Made by a program: the position numbers and the translations under genes
The notes under the pieces: generated by a model
The model's input: only the letters and a program-made list of their open reading frames with translations
The model's database searches: none
Told to the model about the DNA's origin: nothing
In this document: one piece after another, positions 1-9,503 of the stretch
How positions within the stretch are numbered: position 1 is the first letter of the stretch
How the letters are laid out: every line of letters begins with the position of its first letter
NCBI GenBank assembly: GCA_963807235.1
Contig: CAWEBF010000026.1
Location: forward strand, 1-64,000
Origin: CAWEBF01 sp963807235
GTDB taxonomy: Bacteria > Acidobacteriota > Vicinamibacteria > Vicinamibacterales > UBA2999
Direction: 5' to 3'
Length of the DNA stretch: 64,000 nucleotides

Positions 1-2365
1 TGTGGATCGGCCTCGAACTGTGCGGCCGTTGCCACGCGGATCAGGTTGCGGCCTTCGAGCGACCAGTGGTCCTGCGTGGACGCCAGCGCATAGCTGTCGC
101 CCGTCTTGGCCAGCTGCACGCCGCTGATCGTGTCGGGCGCCGCGGAGGTGCGCAGCGCGTTGACGTTGAACCCGAGCCCGGTGCCCGTGCGTCCCGCGCG
201 CGTGCGACCGTAGCCAAGGTGCAGCGTCAGGGTGTCGAGCGCCTGCCCCGGCGCCAGCCAGACCGGAACCTCGAGCGATCGGCCTTCGTGGGTCAGCGTC
301 ACCATGTCGCCGCTGACGAGATTGAAGCGCGCGGCCGTGCCGGGCGCGACGAGCGCCGCGTTGTCCCATGTGAGCTTCGTCAGCGCCTTCGGCAGCTCCT
401 GCAGCCACGCGTTGTTGGCGAAGCGGCCGTCGTAGACGCTGGGGTCGGTCTGAACACGACGTCGAGGCCCGCCGCCGCCGCCGCGGCCCGCTGCGGGCGC
501 GGCTTGGGGCGTGACCGGCTTGGGCTCAAAGGCGCTTCCGGCTACGACACCATCGTGCAGCCAGCGCCGCCACTCGCGATCGAAGGGCGAGAGCGCGGGC
601 ACCCGCGCGCCCGCGATCGGCGCCAGAGCCGGCAGGGCGGGCGTCGCCGCAGGCTCGCCGGCTGCGGCGCGCCGGCAGCGGGCGCGGCGGGGCGCATCAG
701 CGGGCGCCTGGGTGGGAGCCGGAGCGGGGGCCGGAACGGCGGCAACAGCGGCGGCACCTCGGTGGAAAGGCCCGTCCGATTGACCCAATGTTCGCGCACC
801 AGGTCGTAACCCGATCTTTCGCCACCTTCGATCAACGCGACCAGCACCTCGTGGTGCGACTTGCCGCCATAGAGAGGCGCGATGAGCGGCTGCACGATGG
901 TCACCGTGCCATCGTCGGACCGTACGTCGCTCCACGCCTCGAGGAAGTGCGCCTCCGGCACGTGCCACTGGCACAGCTCGGCGGTCTCGTCTTCGTACAG
1001 CCCAACGTGCGCGCGCTGTGCCACCTTCTGCAGGGCGGCGCCGAACTCCAGGTCGGCCGGCGCCGTGTAGACCGGGTTGCCGCCGAGGATCAGGAGGAAG
1101 TCCACCGTGCCGGCGTTCATGTCGGCGACCAGCGTGCGCAGGTCGGCCAGCTGGTTCGACGGCCGCACTTCCACGGCCTGCGTGTAGACGACTGTCTGGC
1201 CCACGTTGCCCAGCGCCGCGTTCATCAGGTGCGCCAGGGCGTGTACAGACGGCGGCGCGCCGTCACCCGCGATGACGACGCTGCGGCCCTTCGCGGCCTG
1301 CAGGTCCGCCACGAGGGGCGCCACCCACGCGGTGGCGGACTTGCGACAGCGGACCGGGCGCGGCGCCGGCCACCCCCAGCTGCGCGGCCACCGCGCGCGC
1401 GAACGAGTCGAGCTCCGAGGCCTTGAGCGGCAGGCGATGATCCGCGCGCGTGCCGCTGACCGTCGGCGTGCTCTCAACCGCATAGAGCCGGTTGCGCGTT
1501 TGTCCGCTCTCGGCGCGGCGCCGCGAGGCAAAAGCCCGCGCGTGCCGCAGCCCACGCGCCAGTGGACATGAAGTCCGCATCGAGCGAAAGAACCACATCG
1601 GCCTTGTCGAGCGAGTACTGCGCGTCGGCGTACTCGCCAAAGGCGAGTCGGCTGCCTTCGCGGGCGTTGTGGCGTCCGACCGGCTCCCACTGTACCCACC
1701 TGGCTTCGGGCAGCGCCGTCAGGATCTCCTCGAGCTGGGCTCCCAGAGTCGGCGATGCCACGGTTTCGGTGAGGATGCGCAGGCCGGCGCCTTTCTTGGC
1801 CTGCTGCGCCGCGAGGATCGACCGCAGAGCCGCGAAGAACGAGCTGAATGGACGGATCTCACCGAGGTTGGTGATCGTGGTCGAGCGATCCGGATCGTAC
1901 AGACCCAGGATGGCGGCCTGCGCGAACACGTCGGTTGCGCCGCGACTCGACGGGTGATCGGGGTTGCCCTCTATCTTCGTCGGCCGCCCTTCGTGGCTCT
2001 CGACCAGCAGGCCGACGCCCGAGCCCGCAAACGGCATCGCCGTCGCGTAGAAGAGCGGCTTGCCCGGCACCAGTTCTTCGGGCTGCCGCACGTACGGCAC
2101 CAGCTCCTCGTTCGGCTGGCGCGTGCACGCGCTCACGCCGGCCAGCGCCAGCGACGCCGACATCAGCTTCAAGAAGCCGCGGCGGCCAACGGGGTCGAGC
2201 CATTCCGATGCGTTCTGCGGGAACTCGCGGTGCAGGAACGTTTTGAACTCCTGCGTCTCTGACAGCGCCTCGAGACTGCGCCAGGTACTGCTGCCCGCGA
2301 GCGCCGTCCAGGCGGGCGCGAAGCGCCCCGAGGTCCTGCGGCTCCTGGTGGTGTCGTTCGTTCAT
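1..2365 (-). CDS. actB: Alternative complex III iron-sulfur/molybdopterin-like subunit ActB (partial, frameshifted)
   Basis: This is the N-terminal part of the ActB-type subunit of alternative complex III, the quinol-oxidising membrane complex that replaces cytochrome bc1. The N-terminus has the family signature WRSLEALSETQEF, then a Tat-like RRGFLKLMSASLALAG signal around 2220-2150, and further in ASRRRAESG and NRLYAVESTPT, both typical of ActB. Reading frame is lost near 2284, 1537, 1350-1375 and 730-760, each explicable by one base, and the protein continues past the window edge. Around 600-760 the rebuilt frame shows a Pro/Ala-rich stretch of about 50-60 residues before the conserved FDREWRRWLHDG. 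That stretch is unusual. It lies 7 bp after actA, so the two are probably co-transcribed. Family assignment is firm; whether the gene is intact in the organism is not settled by this sequence. Confidence 0.82.
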
Positions 2366-2372
2366 GTGTGGA

Positions 2373-3023
2373 TCACCGGTGGCACGTCGAGCAGCTGGTG
2401 TTCCCCTTGATGCCGTACTCCTTCACGAGTCGCGGCCCAAGCACCGACTGCGGCTCCGCCGGCCGGTATCCCATCGTGAAGACTTCGCTGCGCGGGCGGA
2501 CGAACTGCTCGGGGTTGCGGTGGCAGTTCAGGCACCAATCCATCTGCAGCGAGTTCTGCTGGAGCATCAGCGGCATCTGGTCCACGCGTCCGTGGCAGGT
2601 TTCGCAGCCCATCCCCTTCTTCACGTGAATGCTGTGGTTGAAGTAGACGAAGTCGGGCAGGTCGTGCACGCGGGTCCAGCGCAGCGGCGTGTCGTCTCGG
2701 AAGCTCGCGCGGACCGGCTCGAGGATCGGCGCGTTGCCCCAGAGCTGCGAGTGGCAGTTCATGCAGGTCTTGGTGGGCGGGATGCCGGCGAAGCTCGAGG
2801 TCTCGACCGAGGTGTGGCAGTAGCGGCAGTCGATGCCGTCGTCCCCGACGTGGTGGAGGTGGCTGAACTGGATCGGCTGTTCGATGTACTCGTTGGCGCG
2901 AGTGACATACGAGGAGCGACCGAAGGCCATGGTCAGGGCTATGAGGCCTCCGACGAAGAGCAGGAGACCCCCGAGGCTCACCTTTGACAGTGTGTTGGCG
3001 CTGCGACGAAAAATCTGAGGCAT
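2373..3023 (-). CDS. actA: Alternative complex III pentaheme cytochrome c subunit ActA
   Basis: The 216-residue protein has one N-terminal membrane segment (about residues 13-34) and five heme c motifs: CRYCH 66-70, CMNCH 87-91, CETCH 140-144, CLNCH 164-168 and CSTCH 211-215. Five hemes, one anchor and position directly upstream of actB match the ActA subunit of alternative complex III. In that complex ActA is the periplasmic pentaheme electron carrier passing electrons from quinol oxidation to downstream cytochromes. The frame is intact. The last heme motif ends one residue before the stop. A general cytochrome c3-type protein is the alternative name, but the neighbour makes ActA much more likely. 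Confidence 0.9.
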   Translation of the reverse strand: MPQIFRRSANTLSKVSLGGLLLFVGGLIALTMAFGRSSYVTRANEYIEQPIQFSHLHHVGDDGIDCRYCHTSVETSSFAGIPPTKTCMNCHSQLWGNAPILEPVRASFRDDTPLRWTRVHDLPDFVYFNHSIHVKKGMGCETCHGRVDQMPLMLQQNSLQMDWCLNCHRNPEQFVRPRSEVFTMGYRPAEPQSVLGPRLVKEYGIKGNTSCSTCHR

Positions 3024-3175
3024 CCGGATGTGAAAAGCGACGTTGAGCGAACTGCGGGCTATAGCGAGGCGAGGCCCGTGCTGCGCGACCCTTCTCGGCC
3101 CGGCCCCCGCCTGGCCAACAGGGTTTGTACCACACTTGTGAAAAAAGGATCAAGCGACGGGCGGCGAATTTCGCC

Positions 3176-3181
3176 TACAAT
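3176..3181 (+). promoter_or_regulatory. Possible -10 element for the zinc-ribbon gene
   Basis: A TACAAT hexamer lies about 65 bp before the ATG at 3246, in the 222-bp divergent gap between actA and the zinc-ribbon gene. The small inverted repeat GGCGAA/TTCGCC sits directly upstream. No good -35 is visible, so this is a weak call. Confidence 0.3.
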
Positions 3182-3245
3182 CCCTTCGGCAAACGAGGTC
3201 TTCTTCACAGAAGGCCCATTTCTTCCAGAAAGGCCGCGATGAGCG

Positions 3246-3698
3246 ATGCGAAAGTACCGGCAGCGGGGCTACCAGGACGACAACGCCGACAGGCCGAAGC
3301 CAGCTGGGCCGCGGCCGCCCGGCGCCCGTCCGGCGCCGGAACCCGGCGCCCCCGCGGGCGCCCGCCGGATCTCCCAGGACGGACCCAGGAACATCAACAT
3401 GCCGGGCTACCGGGAGGTCGTTCGCTGCGCGCAGTGCGGATACGTGGTGGGGTCCGAGATCTCGACGGAGACGCGCTGCCCCCGATGCGCGGTGGATCTC
3501 CGCACGTGCGCGCAGTGTGTGTCGTTCGACCCCGGCAGCCGCTTCGAGTGCATGGAGCCGATCACGGCGCGCGTATCGCCGAAGAACGCGCGCAATTCCT
3601 GCACCCATTTCGGCCCGCGCACGACGGTCGAGCGGGAAACCACGACACCCAAAGTGGATAGTTCCCGGAAGGCCTTCGATGATCTCTTCAAGTTTTAG
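3246..3698 (+). CDS. Small zinc-ribbon-like protein of unknown function
   Basis: This 150-residue protein has a Pro/Arg/Gly-rich, probably disordered first 45 residues. A cysteine-rich middle follows: CxxC pairs at 61-64, 78-81 and 88-91, and single Cys at 102 and 119. The paired CxxC spacing suggests a zinc ribbon binding one or two zincs. No catalytic motif is visible and I do not recognise a characterised family. It is followed 5 bp later by the glutaredoxin-like gene, so the two are likely one transcript. A role in metal or redox sensing would be a guess from that neighbour only. Confidence 0.75.
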   Translation: MRKYRQRGYQDDNADRPKPAGPRPPGARPAPEPGAPAGARRISQDGPRNINMPGYREVVRCAQCGYVVGSEISTETRCPRCAVDLRTCAQCVSFDPGSRFECMEPITARVSPKNARNSCTHFGPRTTVERETTTPKVDSSRKAFDDLFKF

Positions 3699-3703
3699 GT
3701 GAC

Positions 3704-4369
3704 ATGCCCCTGCTGTCGGCGCAGGATCGCGCCTCGGTCCAGAAGCACCTCGAAGGGCTGACCCATCCGGTCACGCTGCTCTTTTTCACCCAGACCATCG
3801 GCGCACCAGAAACAGTGCATATCACGCGGCAGATCGTGAACGAGCTGGCGGAGCTGAGCTCTCTCATCACGGTCGAAGAAGTGAATCTGGTGCTCGACCG
3901 CGAACGCGCGGCTCAGTACGGTGTGCAGGACGTGCCCGCCATCGTGTTGCTGAAAGATGGGGCAGATACCCGCATGCGATTCCTCGGAGCCCCGGCTGGC
4001 TACGAGTTCATGTCGCTCGTGGAGGCCGTGACGCTCGCCGGCACGGACGGCTCGGGCCTTTTGGATTCGAGCAAGGTGCTGCTTGCGACCATTTCGGCGC
4101 CACTCGACATCAAGGTCTTCGTGACGCCGACGTGCGTCTACTGCCCGCGTGCGGTTACGACCGCGCATCGGATGGCTGTCGAAAGTCCTTTTGTGACAGC
4201 TACTTGCGTCGAGGCCACCGAATTCCCCGAGCTGTCCCGCCGTTACCGCGTGACCGGGGTTCCGAAGACGGTGGCGAACGACGCGACTGAAATCGTAGGG
4301 GCCCTGCCCGAAGAAGACTTCGTTTCTGGATTGCTGAAAGGATCCGAAGAGGAAGCCCCGTCAGTTTAG
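3704..4369 (+). CDS. Glutaredoxin-like protein disulfide oxidoreductase (PDO type)
   Basis: At 221 residues it has the length and two-domain layout of protein disulfide oxidoreductases, which fuse two thioredoxin/glutaredoxin folds. The C-terminal half carries the redox motif CVYC (residues 144-147) and a cis-Pro segment, VTGVPKT. In the N-terminal half the position expected for CxxC reads TQTIGAPE, so this fold has lost its active site, as in many bacterial PDO-like proteins. No signal peptide is visible, so it is cytosolic. Likely role: thiol-disulfide exchange, possibly with the upstream cysteine-rich protein. Confidence 0.85.
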   Translation: MPLLSAQDRASVQKHLEGLTHPVTLLFFTQTIGAPETVHITRQIVNELAELSSLITVEEVNLVLDRERAAQYGVQDVPAIVLLKDGADTRMRFLGAPAGYEFMSLVEAVTLAGTDGSGLLDSSKVLLATISAPLDIKVFVTPTCVYCPRAVTTAHRMAVESPFVTATCVEATEFPELSRRYRVTGVPKTVANDATEIVGALPEEDFVSGLLKGSEEEAPSV

Positions 4370-4374
4370 GTCTT

Positions 4375-4409
4375 CCCTTAGCCCTTAGCCTTTCGCCTTT
4401 TGCCTTAAC
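4375..4409. repeat. Degenerate heptanucleotide array (CCCTTAG type)
   Basis: Five consecutive 7-bp units of the form CCYTTNR (CCCTTAG twice, then CCTTTCG, CCTTTTG and CCTTAAC) fill the gap between two convergent genes. It belongs to the boundary-associated heptamer arrays found elsewhere in the window. Confidence 0.75.
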
Positions 4410-4415
4410 GAGTCC

Positions 4416-5202
4416 TCATCCTAAGTACGCCCCTCCGTTGGCGTGAATCGTCTGCCCCGTCAGGTAACGAGCCTCGGGCCCGCACAGGAAGCGCACGAGA
4501 GAGGCAACTTCGTCGGGCTCCCCTCGGCGTCCGACAAGCGGCGCATGCATCGCGTGATGCGCCGGCCCCGGCCCCGCGTTCGCGCGCGCCGTGTCGATCA
4601 GTCCCGGCGATACGCAGTTGACCGTGATGTGATGCGGCGCGAGGTCGTGCGCCAGCGCCCGCGTCAGCCCGACGAGCCCCGCTTTTGCCGCGACCACGTG
4701 CGCGCGCCCCGCCGAGCCCGTGTGCGCCGACAGGCCGCCGATGTTCACGATGGCGCCCCGGCCCGAGGCGACCAGATGCGGCAGCGCGGCGCGGCTGCAG
4801 AGATACGCGCCGTCGAGCGTCACACCCAGGATCTCCCTCCACTCGTCGAAGCCTAGTTCCGCGAAGGGCCGCTCGCGGCGCACGCTGGCGTTGTTCACCA
4901 GGACGTCAAGCGCGCCGAACGCGGCCACGGTGGCGGCGACGAGCGCCTCGACATCGGCCGGCCGCGACACGTCCGCGGCGTGGAACGCGGCCCGGCCGCC
5001 GAGCGCCTGAATCTCGGCCACCACCCGCGCGCCGGCCTCGCTCGATGTGCGCGCGTTCACCATCACCGCGGCGCCGTCGCGAGCCAGGGCGACGGCGATC
5101 GCCCGACCGATGTTGCGCGAACTGCCGGTGACCAGCGCCACGCGGCCGGCGAGGGGGCGCCCGCCGAGTCCGCCTGAGCCGAGCGGGCGATTCTGGATTC
5201 AT
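4416..5202 (-). CDS. SDR-family protein lacking the catalytic tyrosine
   Basis: This is a classical short-chain dehydrogenase/reductase fold of about 250 residues, with the nucleotide-binding TGSSRNIG motif, a DVLVNNAS strand and a C-terminal YLTGQTIHANGG segment. The usual YxxxK active site reads VVAAK, so the Tyr is Val while Ser and Lys are retained. The enzyme may be inactive as a dehydrogenase or have another chemistry. The ATG at 5202 overlaps the upstream stop by 4 bp (ATGA), implying translational coupling. However, that ATG is one base out of frame with the fold, and the first in-frame start is a GTG at 5141. I suspect a single-base error near 5170. It is the last gene of the tct-prpD operon. 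Confidence 0.8.
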
Positions 5203-6579
5203 GTTCGAAGCTCCGAGAGAGGCGCGAGGAGTGCGCGGCTCAACACGCCGTCGGTCGCGCGCAGCAACCGCGCCGCGTCTTCCCTGCTGCAGCCGCCGTG
5301 GACCGCGTTGTCCACGAACTTCGCGCGCACCTCGTCGTCGGTCAACGGCTCCCTGGCGCCCCCGCGCATGTGCGGCTGCCGGTACTCGCGCGTCGAACCG
5401 TCGCGCAGCGTGGCACGCAGGTGGCCCGAGAAGTTCCGCGGATACTCGTCGGCGGGGTTGATGCGGTAGCGAATCTTGGACGCCAGTGCCGTGACCGCGG
5501 CATCGGCGATGCGTGCGTCGGTGAACTGCGCGAAGCCGGCGCGGCCGTCGAAGAAGCCGACGGCCATGCAGTACCGGCGTGCTGAACTTGGCCGCATACG
5601 GCGTGGGCGGCCGCTGCTTGGATGCCAGCGGCTCCCACAGGCGGTGAACGGTGCCCTCCCCCACCTCGCATTCGATCTCCACGATGGACTCGGCGGACAC
5701 GCCGTCGGCGGCCAGCGCGCGCGCGCAGTCGATGAACGGCTGCGTCATCGTGCCGCACGCGTACGGTTTGAACGCCAGATCCTCGGTGACCCAGCGGCGG
5801 CCCAGATCGGTCAGGAGGTGGCCGAAGTCGGGCGCGATCGACGGCGCGAACGCCTTGTAGAAGCCGTGCGTGCCTTCGAGCACCGTGCGGGGGCCCTTGA
5901 ACCCTCCGCGCGCCATCAAGGCCGCGCGAATCCCCGACTGCGCGGCCCACCCGGCGTGCATGCGCTTGGTCCACGTGCCCTCGGCCAGGTACTCGATGAT
6001 CCCCGACGCCATGCTGCCGGCAATGCCGAGCGCCGAGACCAGTTGCGGCGCTCCGAGGCCGGTGGCGACGCCCACACCGGCCGCCGCGGCCAGCGCCCCG
6101 AACACCGCCGTGGGATGAAAGCCCGCCTTGTGCGCGCCCATGGGCGCCACCAGGCTCAGCCGGCACATCACCTCCACGCCGGTGGCGATGCCGGCCGCCG
6201 CGCGCGCGCCGGAAAGACCCTGACGCTCGCACGCCGCGAGCACGGCCGGCACGACGACCGCGCCGGCATGCACGGGCCCGCCTTCGAACGTGTCGTCGTA
6301 ATCCTCGCCGTGAGCAGCCGTTCCGTTCACGAGCGCGGCGCCGAAGGCATCGAAGCCGCCGTCGTGCCCGATCGCGGTGCAGGGGCCGGCCTCGCGGTCC
6401 ACGGCCTCCAGCGTGGCCGCAATGTAGTCCTCGTGCCGCGCCGCCAGGCACAGCCCGACGACGTCAACGACGAGCCGATGGACGACGGCTGCCACACGGG
6501 GCGGCGGCGGCTCGTCGTTCACGCTCGCCAGCCACAGGGCGAGCTGCTCGGACGTGCTGACGTTCGTGGCCCGGCTCAT
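5199..6579 (-). CDS. MmgE/PrpD family protein (frameshifted)
   Basis: The length of about 460 residues matches the MmgE/PrpD family, whose members include 2-methylcitrate dehydratase, cis-aconitate decarboxylase and iminodisuccinate epimerase. Visible hallmarks are HGEDYDDTFEGGPVHAG near residues 90-106, KAGFHPTAVFG, LAFKPYACGTMTQPFID and AKFSTP-YCMAVGFFDG. The frame breaks in the last of these, near 5572, where deleting one G restores it. Start and stop overlap tctA and the SDR gene by 4 bp each, so it is tightly coupled to a tripartite tricarboxylate transporter. That suggests it acts on a di- or tricarboxylate brought in by TctABC; the exact substrate cannot be read from sequence. Confidence 0.87.
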
Positions 6580-8048
6580 GCCTTCGCCTCCCCATGGTCG
6601 CGAACGCGCATGAGGGAGTGACGCACGAGTGAGCCGAGCACGATGAGCGCCGCTGCAACCAGCAGACCCAGCGCGAGGCGATCCTGGACGAAGGTCATGT
6701 GATCACCGCCCGACAGCACGAGGCTTCGGCGGTAGTTGGATTCGACCATGAAGCCCAGCACCACACCGAGCACCATCGGCAGCACCGGCACATGGGCCGC
6801 GCGAAGCAGGTAGCCGGCGACGCCGAACGCCAGGACCAGGAACACGTGGAAGATGCTCCCCTCGACGGCAAAGATGCCCGACACCACGAGAGCGTAGATG
6901 AAGGCCATGAGGTACGGCTTCGGTCGGCTGACCAGCCACATGCACGGCGCCATGATGAGATACCCGGCCGCCAGCATCGCAAGGTTTGCGGCGAAGAGAC
7001 CGATGTAGAGGCCCGTCGCCACATTCGGATCCTTTACGAAGAGCATCGGGCCAGGCACGAGGCCGTGCATCAGGAATCCGCCCAGGAGCACCGCCGCGGA
7101 ATTGGAACCCGGAATGCCGAGGCCCAACATCGGGATGAGCGCCGTGCACGCCACGGTGTTGTTGGCAGCCTCGGGCGCGGCGACGCCCTCGGGGGATCCG
7201 TGGCCGAATTCCTCGGGGTGCCGTGACCAGCGCTTCGCCTCGTTGTAGGAGAGGAACGCGGCCACCGAACCGCCGCCGCCCGGCACCAGGCCCTCGAAGG
7301 TGCCCAGCACCGACCCGATGAGCTGCGGCACGGCGATTCGCTTCCACATCTTCCGCGAGGGAAAGACGATGCGCGGCCGTTCGCCTGCATCCGCCCACCC
7401 GGGTTCGCTGGCCTGCACCAGGAGCTCGCTGACGGCAAAAAGGCCGACCATCACGAGCAACGGGGGAATCCCCGACAGCAGCTCCGGTCGATCGAGTGTG
7501 AAGCGCGTGAGGCCCGTCACGGGGTCGGTGCCGACGGTGGCGATCATCAACCCGATCACGCCGGCGATGAGCCCCTTGAGCAGCGACGCCCGCGCGAGCG
7601 AGGCGATCACGCTCAGCCCGAGCACGCCGACAGCGAAGTAGGCCGGTGGCGTGAACGCCAGTGCGACGCGCGACAGCGGCTCGGCAAGGAGCACCAGTGC
7701 AGCCAGCCCGACGAGCCCGCCGACGCATCCCGAATACAGCGAGATGCCAAGGGCCTCACCGGCTCTTCCCTGCTCCTTCATCGCGTAGCCGTCCACCACG
7801 GTGGCCGCGGCAGCGTTGGTGCCTGGCGTGCGAAGGAGGATCGCCGGGATCGAACCGCCGTACTCCGCGCCGACGTACGTGGACGCCAACATCACGATGG
7901 CCACGGTGGGATCCATTCCGTAGGTGAATGGCAGCAGCAGCGCCATCGTGATCGACGGCGAGATCCCGGGCAGGGCGCCCCCCAGGATTCCCCACACCAC
8001 GCCCGCGCACGCCGCGGGGACAATCCGCACCAGCAGCTCGAGCGGCAT
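6576..8048 (-). CDS. tctA: Tripartite tricarboxylate transporter large membrane subunit TctA
   Basis: This 490-residue, highly hydrophobic protein has about eleven or twelve membrane segments. It carries TctA signatures: GILGGALPGISPSITMALLLPFTYG near the N-terminus, YGGSIPAILLRTPGT, and GLVPGGGGSVAAFLSYNEAKR in the second half. I chose the ATG at 8048 because it begins directly at the first family-conserved segment, 18 bp after tctB; a longer frame upstream overlaps tctB. TctA and TctB form the secondary-transport channel that receives solute from the periplasmic TctC protein. The stop overlaps the PrpD start (ATGA). Confidence 0.9.
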   Translation of the reverse strand: MPLELLVRIVPAACAGVVWGILGGALPGISPSITMALLLPFTYGMDPTVAIVMLASTYVGAEYGGSIPAILLRTPGTNAAAATVVDGYAMKEQGRAGEALGISLYSGCVGGLVGLAALVLLAEPLSRVALAFTPPAYFAVGVLGLSVIASLARASLLKGLIAGVIGLMIATVGTDPVTGLTRFTLDRPELLSGIPPLLVMVGLFAVSELLVQASEPGWADAGERPRIVFPSRKMWKRIAVPQLIGSVLGTFEGLVPGGGGSVAAFLSYNEAKRWSRHPEEFGHGSPEGVAAPEAANNTVACTALIPMLGLGIPGSNSAAVLLGGFLMHGLVPGPMLFVKDPNVATGLYIGLFAANLAMLAAGYLIMAPCMWLVSRPKPYLMAFIYALVVSGIFAVEGSIFHVFLVLAFGVAGYLLRAAHVPVLPMVLGVVLGFMVESNYRRSLVLSGGDHMTFVQDRLALGLLVAAALIVLGSLVRHSLMRVRDHGEAKA

Positions 8049-8065
8049 GTTCAGAACGGCACTGT

Positions 8066-8521
8066 TCAGAACGAGGACCAGATCCCCGGCGGCTGCGGGA
8101 TGCCGAGCAGCCATACGAAGAGCGTCCACAGAAACGCGGCGCCGGATACGGCCACGAGGACCACACGGCCGCTGAGGCCCGCACCCTGATGGATGGCTGT
8201 CGCCGCGAGCAGCAGCGCGATCGACCCTGCGTAGCCGAGCCACGGCAGCAGGGCGCCGTATCCGACGCCGAGTGCCAGAGTGCCGAGCGCTTTCACGTTC
8301 GGGACAGTCCCTCGGGCGGCCCGTTCGCTGGAACGCCGAGCCAGCAGACCGCGCACGATCTGCAGGAGCGCCAGACCTGCCAGCACGGCCCCGTACACCA
8401 TCGGCACGCCGCGTGAGCCCACCACGTCGTCCAGCATGCTGGACGGGATGGCGCGCGCCGCGCCGTAGTAGATGGCCGCAACAGCCAGGGCGGCAACGCC
8501 GAACACCAGCTCGGCGTTCAT
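8066..8521 (-). CDS. tctB: Tripartite tricarboxylate transporter small membrane subunit TctB
   Basis: A 151-residue membrane protein with four hydrophobic segments (about residues 5-22, 40-60, 78-105 and 115-145), the usual size and topology for TctB. It lies between tctC (7 bp gap) and tctA in the standard C-B-A order. TctB sequences are poorly conserved, so the call rests largely on order and topology. Confidence 0.87.
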   Translation of the reverse strand: MNAELVFGVAALAVAAIYYGAARAIPSSMLDDVVGSRGVPMVYGAVLAGLALLQIVRGLLARRSSERAARGTVPNVKALGTLALGVGYGALLPWLGYAGSIALLLAATAIHQGAGLSGRVVLVAVSGAAFLWTLFVWLLGIPQPPGIWSSF

Positions 8522-8528
8522 GCAGGCG

Positions 8529-9503
8529 TCACCGGGCCATGCGGGATGCTGTGAGAAAGGCCTGCGTTTCCGCCGCGAACTCGCCGATGAAGCGCGCGTA
8601 GTCGGCGTGTCGCACGAAGCCGGGCTGGAGGCCGTTGCGCGTGTAGATCTGCTTGTACGCCGGGTCCGCGAGCAGCTTCGGAATCGCCGCGTCCCACGCC
8701 GCTACCACCTCGCGCGGTGCGCCCTTGGGACCGGCAAGGCCACGGAACTTGCGCACGGAAACGTCCACGCCCTGCTCCCTGGCCGTGGGCACATCTGGAA
8801 GCTGCGGCAATCGCGCGTCGCCCACGACGGCGAGCAGGCGCACCTTGCGCGCGTCGACCTGCGCTCGCAGCTCCTGCAGCTCTCCGATACCCATGTCGAG
8901 CGTGTGGTTCAACACGTTCACCAGCAGGTCGCCGCCGCCCTCGAAGGTGGCGACAATCGGCGAGACGCCCGCGCGCTGCTTGACGCGTTCGAGCGTCTGG
9001 CGCTCCAGCGACGCGGGGTTGGCCGCTCCCCACCGGCTCTTACCGGTACGCGCGGCGGCAATCGCGTCGCGCAGAGACGTGAAGCGGCTGTCGGCCGCGG
9101 TGTACAGGACCTCCGGGTCGTAGAACACGTTCACGAGGGGCTCGAGATCCCGGTAGCTCGCGGATACCTTGCTCATCAGCGACGTGTAGATGAACGTCGG
9201 CGTGGTGGCGTAGAACGTGCCGCCGTCGGGCCGCGCCTTGGCCATCACGGCCATCGCGCGCGCGCCGCTTCCGCCGGTGACGTTGTCCACGACCACGCTG
9301 ACGCCCATCACGCGGCTGAGGTGCGGCGCCATCTCCCGCAGGAAGACGTCGCTGCCGCCACCCGGACTCGAATGGGTCACCAGCATGACGACGCGCTTGG
9401 GATAAGACCCCTGGGCGCGCGGCGCCGGCCACCCCGCCGCCAGCGCAAGTATCAGGCTGATGCCAATCGTTCGCACTACTTCTCCATCTGATCGGCGGAT
9501 CAT
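8529..9503 (-). CDS. tctC: Tripartite tricarboxylate transporter substrate-binding protein TctC (Bug family)
   Basis: This 324-residue protein starts with a signal peptide ending near APRAQG. The mature part shows Bug/TctC features: YPKRVVMLVTHSSPGGGSD, VVVDNVTGGSGARAM, and a C-terminal GLAGPKGAPREVV. Such proteins capture organic acids in the periplasm and deliver them to TctAB. It is first in the minus-strand operon. The upstream edge is a 17-bp inverted repeat (9504-9556) that reaches the ATG and includes the Shine-Dalgarno-like AGGA, so folding there could limit translation. Confidence 0.9.
   Translation of the reverse strand: MIRRSDGEVVRTIGISLILALAAGWPAPRAQGSYPKRVVMLVTHSSPGGGSDVFLREMAPHLSRVMGVSVVVDNVTGGSGARAMAVMAKARPDGGTFYATTPTFIYTSLMSKVSASYRDLEPLVNVFYDPEVLYTAADSRFTSLRDAIAAARTGKSRWGAANPASLERQTLERVKQRAGVSPIVATFEGGGDLLVNVLNHTLDMGIGELQELRAQVDARKVRLLAVVGDARLPQLPDVPTAREQGVDVSVRKFRGLAGPKGAPREVVAAWDAAIPKLLADPAYKQIYTRNGLQPGFVRHADYARFIGEFAAETQAFLTASRMAR

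Noticed and set aside
66..1426. Long plus-strand open frames opposite actB
   Set aside because: They are Arg/Pro/Ala-rich shadows of a high-GC minus-strand gene with clear ActB motifs; no start signal or family is visible.
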